Below, in pieces: positions 17,110 through 25,728 of a stretch of DNA of 64,000 nt. This stretch comes from JALZKA01 sp963725035 (GTDB taxonomy: Bacteria; Actinomycetota; Thermoleophilia; Solirubrobacterales; 70-9). Numbering within the stretch: position 1 is the first letter of the stretch; each line of letters begins with the position of its first letter. Under the pieces are notes generated by a model. It saw only the letters and a program-made list of their open reading frames with translations. It made no database searches and was not told the origin of the DNA. The stretch is taken from positions 35,785 through 99,784 of the forward strand of contig CAVRWX010000008.1 of the NCBI GenBank assembly GCA_963725035.1, written 5' to 3'. A program made the position numbers and the translations under genes.

Positions 17110-19119
17110 ATGGCCGAGGATCACCGCCTGCCGAAGCCCGATCGTCCGTGGGTCATGCGCACGTATGCGGGGCACTCGGACGCCCGCCGCTCGAACGAGC
17201 TCTACCGCAAGAACCTCGCGAAGGGCCAGACCGGCCTCTCGGTCGCCTTCGACCTTCCCACCCAGACCGGCTACGACCCCGATGCCGTGCTCTCACGAGG
17301 CGAGGTCGGCAAGGTCGGCGTCTCGATCGCGCACAAGGGCGACATGCACGCGCTCTTCGACCAGATCCCGCTCGGCGAGATGAACACGTCGATGACGATC
17401 AACGCCACTGCCGCCTGGCTCCTGGGCCTCTACTGCGCCGTCGCCGACGAAACCGGTGTGCCGCTTGCGGACCTCACGGGCACCACGCAGAACGACATCA
17501 TCAAGGAGTACCTCTCCCGCGGCACGTACGCGTTCCCGCCCGGCCCTTCGATGCGCCTGATCGCCGACACGGTCGCGTTCTCGGTCAACGACATCCCGAG
17601 CTGGAACCCGACCAACATCTGCTCGTACCACCTGCAGGAGGCCGGCGCGACCCCCGTCCAGGAGATCGCCTACGCGCTCTCGACCGGCATCGCCGTCCTC
17701 GACGAGGTCAAGAAGCGCGGCCAGGTTTCCGAGGAGGACTTCCCCAAGGTCTTCGGGCGCATCTCGTTCTTCGTCAACGCCGGCGTCCGTTTCATCGAGG
17801 AGCACGCGAAGCTCCGCGCGATGGGCGAGATGTGGGAGTGGATCGGCCGCAACCGCTATGGCGTCACCGACCCCAAGATGCTGCGGCTCCGCTACGGCGT
17901 CCAGGTGAACTCGCTCGGCCTGACCGAGTCCCAGCCCGAGAACAACGTTCAGCGCATCGTGCTCGAGGCGCTCGCGGTCACGCTGGGCCGCGACGCGCGG
18001 GCCCGCGCGATCCAGCTTCCCGCGTGGAACGAGGCAATGGGTCTCCCCCGCCCCTGGGACCAGCAGTGGAGCCTTCGCATCCAGCAGGTGCTCGCGTTCG
18101 AGACCGACCTCCTGGAGTATCCCGACATCTTCGAGGGCTCAACGGTCATGGACGGGCTGGTCGCCGAGCTGGTCGAGGGCGCCAAGGCCGAGATGGCCAT
18201 CGTCGAGGAACAGGGCGGCGCAGTCGAGGCCGTCCCCTACATGAAGGCTCGCCTCGTCGAGTCCCACCGCGAGCGCATCGCCCGCATCGAGGCCGACGAG
18301 ATCAAGGTGATCGGCCAGAACTGCTTCACGGAGACCGAGGACTCGCCCCTTACCGCCGGCGCCGACGGCGGCATCCTCACCCCCGACCCCGAGGTCGAGC
18401 GCGAGCGCCGCGACGCGCTGGAGGAATGGAAGGCCGAGCGCGACTCCAGCGCGGTCGAGAAGGCGCTCGACGACCTGCGCGCCGCCGCCGCTGACGACAG
18501 CGTGAACATCATGCCCGCGACGATCGCCGCCGCGAAGGCCGGCGTCACCACCGGCGAGTGGGCGCAGGCGCTCCGCGACTCCTTCGGCGAGTACCGCGGC
18601 CCGACCGGCGTCGGCGGTTCGGCTTCTGGCGCCGACGAGGAGCTCCTGGCCGAGATCCGCAAGCGCGTCGACGAGGTCTCGGACGAGCTCGGCCACCGCA
18701 TCCGCATCCTGGTCGGAAAGCCTGGGCTCGACGGCCACTCGAACGGCGCCGAGCAGATCGCGGTCCGCGCCCGCGACGTCGGCATGGAGGTCATCTACCA
18801 GGGCATCCGCCTGACGCCCGAGCAGATCGCGGCATCCGCGGCGGACGAGGACGTCGACGTGGTCGGGCTCTCGATCCTCTCCGGCTCGCACATGGAGCTG
18901 ATCCCCGACACCGTCCGCATGCTGCGTGAGCGCGACGTGGACGCGCCAGTCGTAATCGGCGGCATCATCCCCGCCGCTCACGTGCAGAAGCTGATCGATG
19001 CCGGCGTCGCCCGCGTCTATACGCCCAAGGACTTCGAGATCAACCGGATCATGACCGAGATCGTCGATCTCGTCGCCGAGCGAGCCGGATCCGCGGCGCC
19101 CGCGGGCTCGGCGGCCTGA
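17110..19119 (+). CDS. meaA: MeaA-type acyl-CoA mutase, probable ethylmalonyl-CoA mutase
   Basis: A 669-residue B12-dependent mutase with the catalytic barrel and cobalamin domain on one chain. The N-terminus PWVMRTYAGHSDARRSNELY is close to MeaA/Ecm rather than ordinary methylmalonyl-CoA mutase. GLSVAFDLPTQTGYD and NTSMTINATAAWLL are substrate-pocket blocks. The C-terminal B12 domain shows LDGHSNGAEQIA (DxHxxG) and later GLSILSGSHMELIPD. Ecm converts (2R)-ethylmalonyl-CoA to (2S)-methylsuccinyl-CoA, the step after Ccr and epimerisation. MeaA proteins are about this length. The epimerase is not in the window. Confidence 0.9.
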   Translation: MAEDHRLPKPDRPWVMRTYAGHSDARRSNELYRKNLAKGQTGLSVAFDLPTQTGYDPDAVLSRGEVGKVGVSIAHKGDMHALFDQIPLGEMNTSMTINATAAWLLGLYCAVADETGVPLADLTGTTQNDIIKEYLSRGTYAFPPGPSMRLIADTVAFSVNDIPSWNPTNICSYHLQEAGATPVQEIAYALSTGIAVLDEVKKRGQVSEEDFPKVFGRISFFVNAGVRFIEEHAKLRAMGEMWEWIGRNRYGVTDPKMLRLRYGVQVNSLGLTESQPENNVQRIVLEALAVTLGRDARARAIQLPAWNEAMGLPRPWDQQWSLRIQQVLAFETDLLEYPDIFEGSTVMDGLVAELVEGAKAEMAIVEEQGGAVEAVPYMKARLVESHRERIARIEADEIKVIGQNCFTETEDSPLTAGADGGILTPDPEVERERRDALEEWKAERDSSAVEKALDDLRAAAADDSVNIMPATIAAAKAGVTTGEWAQALRDSFGEYRGPTGVGGSASGADEELLAEIRKRVDEVSDELGHRIRILVGKPGLDGHSNGAEQIAVRARDVGMEVIYQGIRLTPEQIAASAADEDVDVVGLSILSGSHMELIPDTVRMLRERDVDAPVVIGGIIPAAHVQKLIDAGVARVYTPKDFEINRIMTEIVDLVAERAGSAAPAGSAA

Positions 19120-19129
19120 CCCTCAGACC

Positions 19130-19693
19130 TTGAGCCCGCGACCGATCGAAGTGCCGGTCGAGGGCCTGACCGATGGCGTCGTACGCCTCCGCCTAGGCAC
19201 CGACGCGGACGTCGAGCGGATCACGGCGTTCGTCCAGGACCCTGACGTCGTTCGCTGGACGACGATCCCGTCCGGGCAGGATGCCGAGGCCACCCGCAAC
19301 TGGATGCAGCGCGGCGCAGCGGGCCTCGCAACGGGCACGGACGTGGCATTTGTGATCGCCGACGCCGCCACGGACGACCCGATCGGCACCATCGGCCTCC
19401 ACGAGATCAACCGTGCCACCGAGCGCGCGGTCGCGGGCTACGTCCTGGCGCTCGAGGCCCGCGGAAACGGCTTCGCGAGGCGCGCCCTGAGGCTCCTTTG
19501 CGCCTTCGCGTTCGACGAACTGCGGCTTGCCCGCGTCGAGGTCACGATCGAGGCCGAAAACCGCGCCTCACGCGCCACCGCTGAGTCGGTCGGCTTTCGC
19601 GAAGAGGGCATTCTGCGCTCCTACATGCGCATCGCGGGCCAGCGCCGCGACATGGTGATGTATGGGCTCTTGCCGGGCGATCTCGAGGCCTGA
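19130..19693 (+). CDS. RimJ/RimL-type GNAT acetyltransferase
   Basis: A 187-residue GNAT-fold protein with the RimJ/RimL layout. VRLRLGTDADVERITAFV is near the start, then DDPIGTIGLHEINRATERAV, then the acetyl-CoA loop region (EARGNGFARRAL) and ENRASRATAESVGFREEGIL. The start is a TTG at 19130, 10 bases after the meaA stop, so it may be cotranscribed. It probably acetylates a protein N-terminus or small amine. Confidence 0.85.
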   Translation: MSPRPIEVPVEGLTDGVVRLRLGTDADVERITAFVQDPDVVRWTTIPSGQDAEATRNWMQRGAAGLATGTDVAFVIADAATDDPIGTIGLHEINRATERAVAGYVLALEARGNGFARRALRLLCAFAFDELRLARVEVTIEAENRASRATAESVGFREEGILRSYMRIAGQRRDMVMYGLLPGDLEA

Positions 19694-19747
19694 GAATCTA
19701 GGGCGGGCCGCTAGGCTCCGGTGGGTGATGGGAGAGCTCGGCCGTTG

Positions 19748-20317
19748 ATGGACGAGACGCACGAGACGGACCGCCACGCTTGGCTCCGTTGCTATCGCTG
19801 CTGGTCCCAGCGTCTCGAGGCGCAGGTTCACTACGACGCAATTCTGCGCGTCGATCCCGAGACCGGCGAGGCGGCTGAGCGCGTCGAGGAGGTTCAGGAG
19901 GCCGTCGTCCAGTGTCTCGACTGCATGCACGACCAGCCGCACCTGACGGTCGAGGAAGGACGAGTCGTCTCGATCGGCGAGCGCTGGGAGCGCATGGTCG
20001 CCGGCAAGCCTTTCGTTGCCTCGTGCACCGTGACCGTCGACGGCGACCTCGTCGAGTCGTGCTCGGGCGCCGAGGCCGCCGACAGCCTCACCTATGCGTC
20101 GTTCGGCGACGCCGGCACCCGCGAGTTCTTCACCCACGTGCGCTTCCACAAGCACGACGAGGAACGGATCATCGTCCACCTCCTGGTCGAGCTCTACGCG
20201 CGCTCGGAGGACGAGGCGATCGAGGTCCTCGAAGGCGCCGCGCGCGGATCGCTCGAGATCACCTCACTCGCCGAGGAGTCGCGGCCCCCCGCGCACGCCT
20301 CGGGCGAAGCCCACTGA
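19748..20317 (+). CDS. Hypothetical protein with two Cys-pairs
   Basis: About 189 residues from the ATG at 19748; an earlier start at 19721 is possible. Two CxxC pairs, RCYRCWS and QCLDCMH, are about 46 residues apart and may bind zinc. The rest is acidic with a likely alpha/beta fold (RIIVHLLVELYARSEDEAIE). The function is unknown. It is followed two bases after the stop by an unusual inverted repeat. Confidence 0.65.
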   Translation: MDETHETDRHAWLRCYRCWSQRLEAQVHYDAILRVDPETGEAAERVEEVQEAVVQCLDCMHDQPHLTVEEGRVVSIGERWERMVAGKPFVASCTVTVDGDLVESCSGAEAADSLTYASFGDAGTREFFTHVRFHKHDEERIIVHLLVELYARSEDEAIEVLEGAARGSLEITSLAEESRPPAHASGEAH

Positions 20318-20319
20318 GG

Positions 20320-20363
20320 AAACGTCCAACGCTGATCCCTATAGGGGGTAACGCTGGACGTTT
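20320..20363. repeat. AAACGTCCA...CCCTATAGGG...TGGACGTTT element, copy 1
   Basis: A perfect 9-bp outer dyad (20320-20328 and 20355-20363) encloses the 10-bp palindrome CCCTATAGGG (20337-20346). It lies between convergent genes and is followed by TTTT. The same architecture recurs at 45975-46017. A bidirectional terminator or small mobile element is likely. Confidence 0.78.
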
Positions 20364-20367
20364 TGGT

Positions 20368-20848
20368 CTAGGTGGGCGTTCCCCAGCGCTCCGCGAGCCG
20401 CTTGTGCCGGTGGGTGAAGAGCGCACGGATGATCCGCGGCGCCATGCGGGCGCCGCCGACCGCACGTAGCGGCGAGCGCAACTCGATGGCGAGCCGGTCG
20501 GTGATCTCACACGTTTCCTCGCCCGTCGACAACGACCTCCCGCTCGTGTTCCCACGCGCGGGCGCTGCCGAGCTTCGAGCGCTCCAGAAACCTGAAGCCC
20601 GGCCCGCGCTCGACGAGGCAGAGATCGTCGTAGTCCATCGGGATCCGCGCGAACTTGATCCAGCTGCGGCCGATGGGCACGGCGAGGTCGATGTCGTCGA
20701 TCGTCATCCCGGGCTCGATGTCCTTGGGCATTGACATGCTGACCCAAGGCCCGAGCTCCTGGTTGATGCCGTCCGGGTCGACCGCGCCTGCCCACACCTG
20801 CTCTGCGGGCGCCGCGAGCGCGGTCGTTATCTCGTAGTGAGCGTCCAG
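20368..20848 (-). CDS. SRPBCC-family (START-like) protein, frame break near 20,510
   Basis: A ligand-binding START-fold protein of about 160 residues. The N-terminal pattern YEITTALAAPAEQVWAGAVD and then GINQELGPWVSMSM is typical of SRPBCC proteins. The end (ITDRLAIELRSPLRAVGGAR, then MAPRIIRALFTHRHKRLAER) is in another frame, so an indel near 20,510 is needed. There is no ATG/GTG/TTG upstream of the conserved start; a CTG at 20846-20848, two bases after the upstream stop, is the best candidate. The ligand is unknown. Confidence 0.65.
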
Positions 20849-20849
20849 C

Positions 20850-21227
20850 TCAGCCCCAGAGGACCATCTTGTTCGGGTCGGCCGGGTCGACCTTGACCTT
20901 GATCTCGCCGCCGATGTTCTGCTTGTAGTGGTCCGCCGACTGCTCGATCAGCTGCTGGGTGATCGACGCCGCGTACGGCTCGCCGCCCTCGGGATGGACC
21001 TCGATGTCCATCTGGTACTCGGTGCCGCCGCCGAACTTCGCGCCGCTCGTCGCGGTCAAAGACTTCAGGATCGCCTTCGTCTCGACGCCCTGGTGTCCGA
21101 TCCGGTTGGCGTCCTGTGCGGTGCCGAACGTGCTCGGCGACACGCCTTCCTTCGCCGCCTCCCCCATCTTGCTCGCGCCCTCTTGCGCCTGCTTGGCCGC
21201 GTCCTTCATCTTGTCCATGAAGCCCAT
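20850..21227 (-). CDS. Hypothetical protein, 125 aa
   Basis: An amphipathic N-terminal helix (MGFMDKMKDAAKQAQEGASK) is followed by an alpha/beta part ending in KVDPADPNKMVLWG. There is no signal peptide. It looks like a small cytosolic actinobacterial protein of unknown role. It is probably cotranscribed with the SRPBCC gene, which begins two bases after its stop. Confidence 0.68.
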   Translation of the reverse strand: MGFMDKMKDAAKQAQEGASKMGEAAKEGVSPSTFGTAQDANRIGHQGVETKAILKSLTATSGAKFGGGTEYQMDIEVHPEGGEPYAASITQQLIEQSADHYKQNIGGEIKVKVDPADPNKMVLWG

Positions 21228-21318
21228 GTGTTCCTCCAGTCGCTCGTCTTTGTGGCCCCCGGCCTCCGCTGTCGTTCGCGATCATAAGCCCGCAGCGACC
21301 TGGGCGTAGGATGGCCCC

Positions 21319-22296
21319 GTGGCCATCGGCGCGTTCATCGGAACCGGCAAGGAACTCGAGCCCGCGCTCGAGCGCGTGAAGCTCGCCGAGTCGCTCGGCT
21401 ACGAGTCCGTCTACACGACCCACATCGCCGGTCGCGACTCGCTCACGGTGCTGACGCGATACGCAACGGTGACCGAGAAGGTCCGCATCGGGACCGGCGT
21501 CCTGCCGATCTTCTCCCGCACGCCTGCCTCGTGTGCGCAGACCGCGGCGACCATCGACGAGATCTCGGGTGGCCGGTTCGTGCTCGGCATCGGCGTCTCC
21601 CACAAGGTGACGGTCGAGAACTGGTTCGACTCGAAGATCGAGAAGCCAGTGACCCAGATGCGCGAGTACGCGTCGATCTGCCGCGCGATCCTCGACGGCG
21701 AGACGCCGCCCGAGGGTCAGTTCTTCAACACCAAGTTCGCCTTCATGGGCTACCCGCCCCGGCCCGAGTTGCCGATCTACATCGCCGCGCTCTCGCCGAA
21801 GATGCTCCAGCTCGCCGGCGAGATCGCCGACGGCGTGATGCTGTGGCTCTGCAACCCGGACTACATCCGCGAGACGGTTGTCCCCGAGGTCACGAAGGGA
21901 CGGGAGCGCGCCGGCAGGTCCATGGACGGCTTCGACATCGTCGCGGCGGTGCCCGTTGCGGTCTCCGACGATCCGGATGCGGCGCGAAACGCATTCCGCA
22001 AGGACCTCATCCCGTACGCATCGCTGCCGTTCTACCGCGCGATGCTCGAGCGCTCGGGATTCGCCGGCGACCTCGCCGCCTTCGACGAGGGGATGGCCGC
22101 CGGCGATGTGCCCAAGGCGCTGGCCGGGCTCTCGGACGAACTGCTCGCCTCCCTCGCCGGGATCGGATCGGCCGAGGACGCGCGCGCGAAGGTCACCGAG
22201 TACGCCGAGGCCGGCGCGACGTCGCCGTGCATCGGCGGCATTCCTGGGTCCGGGTTCGACGAGGCGCTCGAAGCCGTCGCCGAGCTGATCGGCTGA
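21319..22296 (+). CDS. LLM-class F420-dependent oxidoreductase
   Basis: A 325-residue luciferase-like TIM-barrel enzyme. Family blocks are AESLGYESVYTTHIAGRDSL, VRIGTGVLPIFSRTPA, TIDEISGGRFVLGIGVSHK and ELPIYIAALSPKMLQLAGE. This pattern is typical of F420-dependent members (related to Mer and MSMEG-type reductases) rather than FMN-dependent ones. fbiC in the same window shows that F420 is made. It starts with GTG at 21319. The substrate is unknown. Confidence 0.88.
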   Translation: MAIGAFIGTGKELEPALERVKLAESLGYESVYTTHIAGRDSLTVLTRYATVTEKVRIGTGVLPIFSRTPASCAQTAATIDEISGGRFVLGIGVSHKVTVENWFDSKIEKPVTQMREYASICRAILDGETPPEGQFFNTKFAFMGYPPRPELPIYIAALSPKMLQLAGEIADGVMLWLCNPDYIRETVVPEVTKGRERAGRSMDGFDIVAAVPVAVSDDPDAARNAFRKDLIPYASLPFYRAMLERSGFAGDLAAFDEGMAAGDVPKALAGLSDELLASLAGIGSAEDARAKVTEYAEAGATSPCIGGIPGSGFDEALEAVAELIG

Positions 22297-22299
22297 CGC

Positions 22300-22905
22300 T
22301 CAGCCGGCCTGGATCTGGGCGAGCCACGCGGCGACCGCATCCCCCACGGCGTCGAGGTCTTTCTTGAGGCCGTGATTCCCGGCGACGACGACGATCTCCT
22401 TGCCCGGACCGCCCGTGGGCATGCCGAACGGATCGCTCTTGCCCTGGACGACGAGCACCGGAACCTCGACCGCATCGAGCTCGTCCTGGCGCGACTTCTC
22501 GGGCTTGCCCGGCGGATGCTCGGGGAACGCGAGACACAGCACGGCGGTCGCGCCGGTCTGGGCGGCGGTCCGGCACGCCACTCGCGCGCCGAATGAGCGC
22601 CCACCCGTGATCAGCGGCACCGGGTCGCCCAGGCGCTCGCTCAGGAAGGCCAGGACTGTGGCCCACGCCTCGTCCGCCTTCGCCGGTGGCGGCGGCGCCT
22701 TGCGACCAGCGACCACGTAGGGCTGCTCGACGAGCGCGGTCGCGAAGCCGAGCTTCCTGGCCTCGAGCTCGGCGCGGACGAGGTCGGGCGCCCCAACCCC
22801 ACCGCCGGCGCCATGGCCGAGCACTACGAGGCCGTTCGCGCCGTCCGGCTCCTCCAGGTGCGCCCGCGCGGGGCCGTGCGGGGTCTCGATTTCGATCACG
22901 TCCAC
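22300..22905 (-). CDS. KANL3/Tex30-like alpha/beta hydrolase
   Basis: A 201-residue short alpha/beta hydrolase. It has an N-terminal GLVVLGHGAGGGVGAPDL oxyanion block, a nucleophile elbow GGRSFGARVA (GxSxG) near residue 101, an Asp in LVVQGKSDPFG and the catalytic His in GNHGLKKD. This catalytic set and length match the KANL3/Tex30 (dienelactone-hydrolase-like) group. It converges on the LLM gene with a three-base gap. The substrate is unknown. Confidence 0.82.
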   Translation of the reverse strand: MDVIEIETPHGPARAHLEEPDGANGLVVLGHGAGGGVGAPDLVRAELEARKLGFATALVEQPYVVAGRKAPPPPAKADEAWATVLAFLSERLGDPVPLITGGRSFGARVACRTAAQTGATAVLCLAFPEHPPGKPEKSRQDELDAVEVPVLVVQGKSDPFGMPTGGPGKEIVVVAGNHGLKKDLDAVGDAVAAWLAQIQAG

Positions 22906-22930
22906 GACGCGTGACGCTACCGCGGCGGGC

Positions 22931-23371
22931 TCAGGCTTCGTCCGTGGCGACGATCAAGACGTGGCATCGCGCCTTGTGCGAGACCTTGTTCGGGACGCTT
23001 CCCAGAACCCGACCCACGCCGTGCATCCCCTGGTTGCCGACCACGATCAGGTCCGCGTTCTGCTCCTCGGCGACTTCCAGCAAGGCCTGTGCGGGATCTC
23101 CGGTCACGGTGTACGACTTGACCTCCACGTTGCGCATCCGGATGCCTGCCACGGCCTGCTTGACGATCGATTCGACCTCGGCATCCGGCTTGACGGCCCA
23201 GACCTTGGCGGCGCCTTCAGGCGCACCGACGATCTTCGTCCCGCGGAGCGGCTCGTACGCGGAAACCACGTGCACAGTGCTCCCCATCGCCTCGCCAAGC
23301 CGCGTCGCCTCCGCCACCGCGCGCTTGGAGGTTTCCGATCCGTCAGTACCGACAACGATCGACTCGTACAT
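22931..23371 (-). CDS. Universal stress protein, UspA family
   Basis: A 146-residue single-domain protein opening with YESIVVGTDGSETSKRAVAE and ending with the ATP-binding motif GNQGMHGVGRVLGSVPNKVS (G-2x-G-9x-G-S/N type). Nucleotide binding and a stress or dormancy role are known for the family. The start ATG at 23371 precedes a repeat-rich gap. Confidence 0.92.
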   Translation of the reverse strand: MYESIVVGTDGSETSKRAVAEATRLGEAMGSTVHVVSAYEPLRGTKIVGAPEGAAKVWAVKPDAEVESIVKQAVAGIRMRNVEVKSYTVTGDPAQALLEVAEEQNADLIVVGNQGMHGVGRVLGSVPNKVSHKARCHVLIVATDEA

Positions 23372-23503
23372 CCAAAGCCGATCCTATTCCGCTTTGCGCC
23401 GGAGCGCGCAGCGGCTCAGCCCTCCACAGGGGCAGGGAGAAGTGAAGATCGACGTGTTCGACTCGTCCAGAGCACCTATCTCCACGTGTGGTAATCCGCT
23501 CCC

Positions 23504-23603
23504 GCTCAGCGAAACGTTCCGCACACACACGAAGGCCATCCGCCCCTGCCTTGCTCGTGTGTACCGCGGCGTTCGCTGAGCGAACGCGGATGCACACACG
23601 AGG
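23504..23603. repeat. Three-unit inverted/direct repeat in the gap upstream of the stress-protein gene
   Basis: A left arm (23504-23532, GCTCAGCGAA...CACACACGA) pairs imperfectly with an inverted copy at 23555-23581. A third copy in direct orientation follows at 23575-23603. The overlap contains the perfect hairpin TTCGCT-G-AGCGAA (23572-23584). Around it, 23,372-23,652 holds no convincing gene; small overlapping ORFs there look spurious. Confidence 0.7.
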
Positions 23604-23652
23604 TCTCCGCGGTGCCTGGCAAACAGGCGCTTACCCGGTTCGGACGAGAGTT

Positions 23653-24015
23653 TCAGGCGTGCGTCAGCTCTGCGAACCGCTTCTTCGCCTCAGGCATAGC
23701 CGCGGCGTACTCATAGATCCGATCCGCCCTGCGGTAGAGGAAGCGAGGCACCAGGAGCCCCTCGTCGACCCCCTCGGCGCCTGAGACGAGCAGCTCGGCC
23801 TCCAGGTCGGGGTCGCGCTCCCACACCGCCTCGGGAGATCGTGCCGCCGCGAGCGCCGCGTCGCGATCGGCATCGGTGATCTCGAGCGATCCCCTCTCGC
23901 CCTCGGCACCACCCACGCGGCCGGACTTCACGAAGAGCCGGTCGTCGCCGAGCCGCGCGATCAGCGGCAGCACACCATCGTCGGAAGCCTCGACCAGCTC
24001 CGGCTCGGGGCTCAC
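23653..24015 (-). CDS. Hypothetical protein downstream of the MaoC gene
   Basis: A 120-residue acidic protein (LEITDADRDAALAAARSPEA; LVPRFLYRRADRIYEYAAAM). No recognised domain. It starts 15 bases after the MaoC gene and is probably in the same transcript. Confidence 0.6.
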   Translation of the reverse strand: MSPEPELVEASDDGVLPLIARLGDDRLFVKSGRVGGAEGERGSLEITDADRDAALAAARSPEAVWERDPDLEAELLVSGAEGVDEGLLVPRFLYRRADRIYEYAAAMPEAKKRFAELTHA

Positions 24016-24030
24016 GGAACGCCTCCCGGT

Positions 24031-24576
24031 CTACTCGACCGGCCCCTCCGCATCGGCGCCAGCCTCGTCGGCGTGGACCTTGCGGGGGATCAGCACAGCG
24101 CGCTTGAACTCGGCGACCAGGTCGCCGGTCTGCTTGTAGACGCGGGTGTGGACCTTGACGATTCCGCGGTCGCCCTTCGACTTCGAGGGACGCACCTCGA
24201 GTACCTCCGACTCGCAGAAGAGCGTGTCGCCGTGGAAGACCGGGTTTGGGTGGGAGAGCTCCTCGGTTGCGAGGTTCGCAATCGCCTTACCTGAAACGTC
24301 GGAGACCGACATGCCCAGGGCAAGCGAATAGACGAGCGGCCCGACGACGACGTTTTGGCCCTGCTGGGACTGGCCCGCGTAGACGTCGTTCAGGTGAAGC
24401 GGGTGATGGTTCATCGTGATCAGGCAGAACAGGTGGTCGTCCGCCTCGGTCACGGTCTTCGCCGGCCAGTGCTTGTAGACCGCGCCGACCTCGAACTCCT
24501 CGAGGTAGCGGCCGTAAGCGTGGGCGCCGGACGCCTCGCGCTCGGCCTGGTCGGTGATTAGTTCGTGCTCGCTCAT
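24031..24576 (-). CDS. MaoC-family hydratase, candidate mesaconyl-CoA hydratase
   Basis: A 181-residue hot-dog-fold hydratase. RYLEEFEVGAVYKHWPAKTV leads into the catalytic region TEADDHLFCLITMNHHPLHL, where the Asp and His of the R-hydratase motif are visible. LSHPNPVFHGDTLFCESEVL follows. This N-terminus is typical of actinobacterial MaoC proteins encoded with ccr, meaA and CitE genes. In that context it would interconvert mesaconyl-CoA and beta-methylmalyl-CoA. Function is inferred from context; a generic enoyl-CoA hydratase is the alternative. Confidence 0.8.
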   Translation of the reverse strand: MSEHELITDQAEREASGAHAYGRYLEEFEVGAVYKHWPAKTVTEADDHLFCLITMNHHPLHLNDVYAGQSQQGQNVVVGPLVYSLALGMSVSDVSGKAIANLATEELSHPNPVFHGDTLFCESEVLEVRPSKSKGDRGIVKVHTRVYKQTGDLVAEFKRAVLIPRKVHADEAGADAEGPVE

Positions 24577-24603
24577 GGTCCTCAGTTCAGTTTCAAATTG
24601 GTT

Positions 24604-25728
24604 CTATTCGGGTCCGGCAGTATTGCGGAGCGCCGTTTCGATGAGCGCTCCTGCAGCAAGGACCAGGCCGTCGGCGCCGGGCTTGCCAACCACCTGCATT
24701 GATACGGGCAGCCCACCCTCGGTACGCCCGCAAGGAATCGCGAGGGCGGGCGCGCCTAAGGTATTGAGCGGGAATGTGAGTTGGGTCATCTGCCGGCGAA
24801 CGAGGAGCTCGTCGCAGTCCGCCCTGGGAGGGACAATCGGAAGGGTCGGCGCGACGAAGACGTCGACGTCGGCCGTTGCCCTCGCGAAATCCACGCGGTA
24901 GCGCTCGCGGATGGTGTTCGCCCTCGCCGCCTGGGCCTGCGAGACCTCGATACACCGCTCGACCTTGGTCCTGACGTTCAGCCCATAACGATCGCGATTC
25001 AGCTCGAACAGCTCACGATGGGTGCCCGCTACCTCGTGCTGAAAGGCGTCGAAGACCCCATCCGGAAGGCTGGGTTCGACCGGCAGCGCGGGCGGAAGGC
25101 GGGATGCCGCAGCGTCGATGACGGTGCGAACCTCGGTGTCGGCGTAGTTGAGCCAGGCGATGCCCAGCCGGATGTCTTCGAGCGAGTCAAGCGCGGGCAG
25201 ACTCAGGCCCACGAGCGCCCTCATCATCTCCGCGCAGCCGGCGACGTCCGTTGCGAGCGGGCCCGCGTGATCGAAGCTGGGCGCGAGCGGGAAGCAGCCG
25301 TCCAGCGACACCAAGCCGAACGTGGGCTTGAACCCGGTCACCTCACAGCACGCCGCGGGGATCCTGATCGATCCGCCGGTGTCCGTCCCAAGCGCCACAT
25401 CCGCTTCCCCCGCGGCGATTGCCGCCGCGCACCCACCGCTGGAGCCGCCCGCGACGTATCCGGGAAAGCGGACGTTCGGCACGTCCCCGAAATGGGGGTT
25501 CTGCGAGGTGATCCCATAAGCGAACTCGTGAAGGTTCGCCTTTCCTGCAGAGGCGTATCCGGCATTTTCGAGTTGCGCCACTGCGACCGCCGTCCGACTT
25601 GGCACGTGGTCAGCGAATATCTCAGAGCCGTAGGTGGTCCTCACCTCCGAGGTGTCGAAGAGGTCCTTGACCGCCACCAGCATGCGCTCGGACGGAGAGG
25701 TCTCCTGCTTGGTGATCCAGATCGACAC
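24604..25728 (-). CDS. Amidase signature family enzyme
   Basis: A 374-residue hydrolase with the Ser-cisSer-Lys triad. The Lys is in LVAVKDLFDT (about residue 21). The glycine/serine block is YVAGGSSGGCAAAIAAGEAD and the nucleophile segment is GTDTGGSIRIPAACC. It is shorter than most amidases (about 450-500), lacking the usual N-terminal region. The substrate could be an aliphatic or aryl amide. It sits between MaoC and the AlkZ-like gene without evident pathway links. Confidence 0.88.
   Translation of the reverse strand: MSIWITKQETSPSERMLVAVKDLFDTSEVRTTYGSEIFADHVPSRTAVAVAQLENAGYASAGKANLHEFAYGITSQNPHFGDVPNVRFPGYVAGGSSGGCAAAIAAGEADVALGTDTGGSIRIPAACCEVTGFKPTFGLVSLDGCFPLAPSFDHAGPLATDVAGCAEMMRALVGLSLPALDSLEDIRLGIAWLNYADTEVRTVIDAAASRLPPALPVEPSLPDGVFDAFQHEVAGTHRELFELNRDRYGLNVRTKVERCIEVSQAQAARANTIRERYRVDFARATADVDVFVAPTLPIVPPRADCDELLVRRQMTQLTFPLNTLGAPALAIPCGRTEGGLPVSMQVVGKPGADGLVLAAGALIETALRNTAGPE

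Noticed and set aside
17013..18494. A 493-codon frame overlapping the mutase gene on the same strand
   Set aside because: Shifted-frame shadow of meaA with no recognisable domain.
23343..23597. Small overlapping ORFs in the repeat region
   Set aside because: Cys/Arg-rich peptides in several frames produced by the repeats; no ribosome site or conserved motif.
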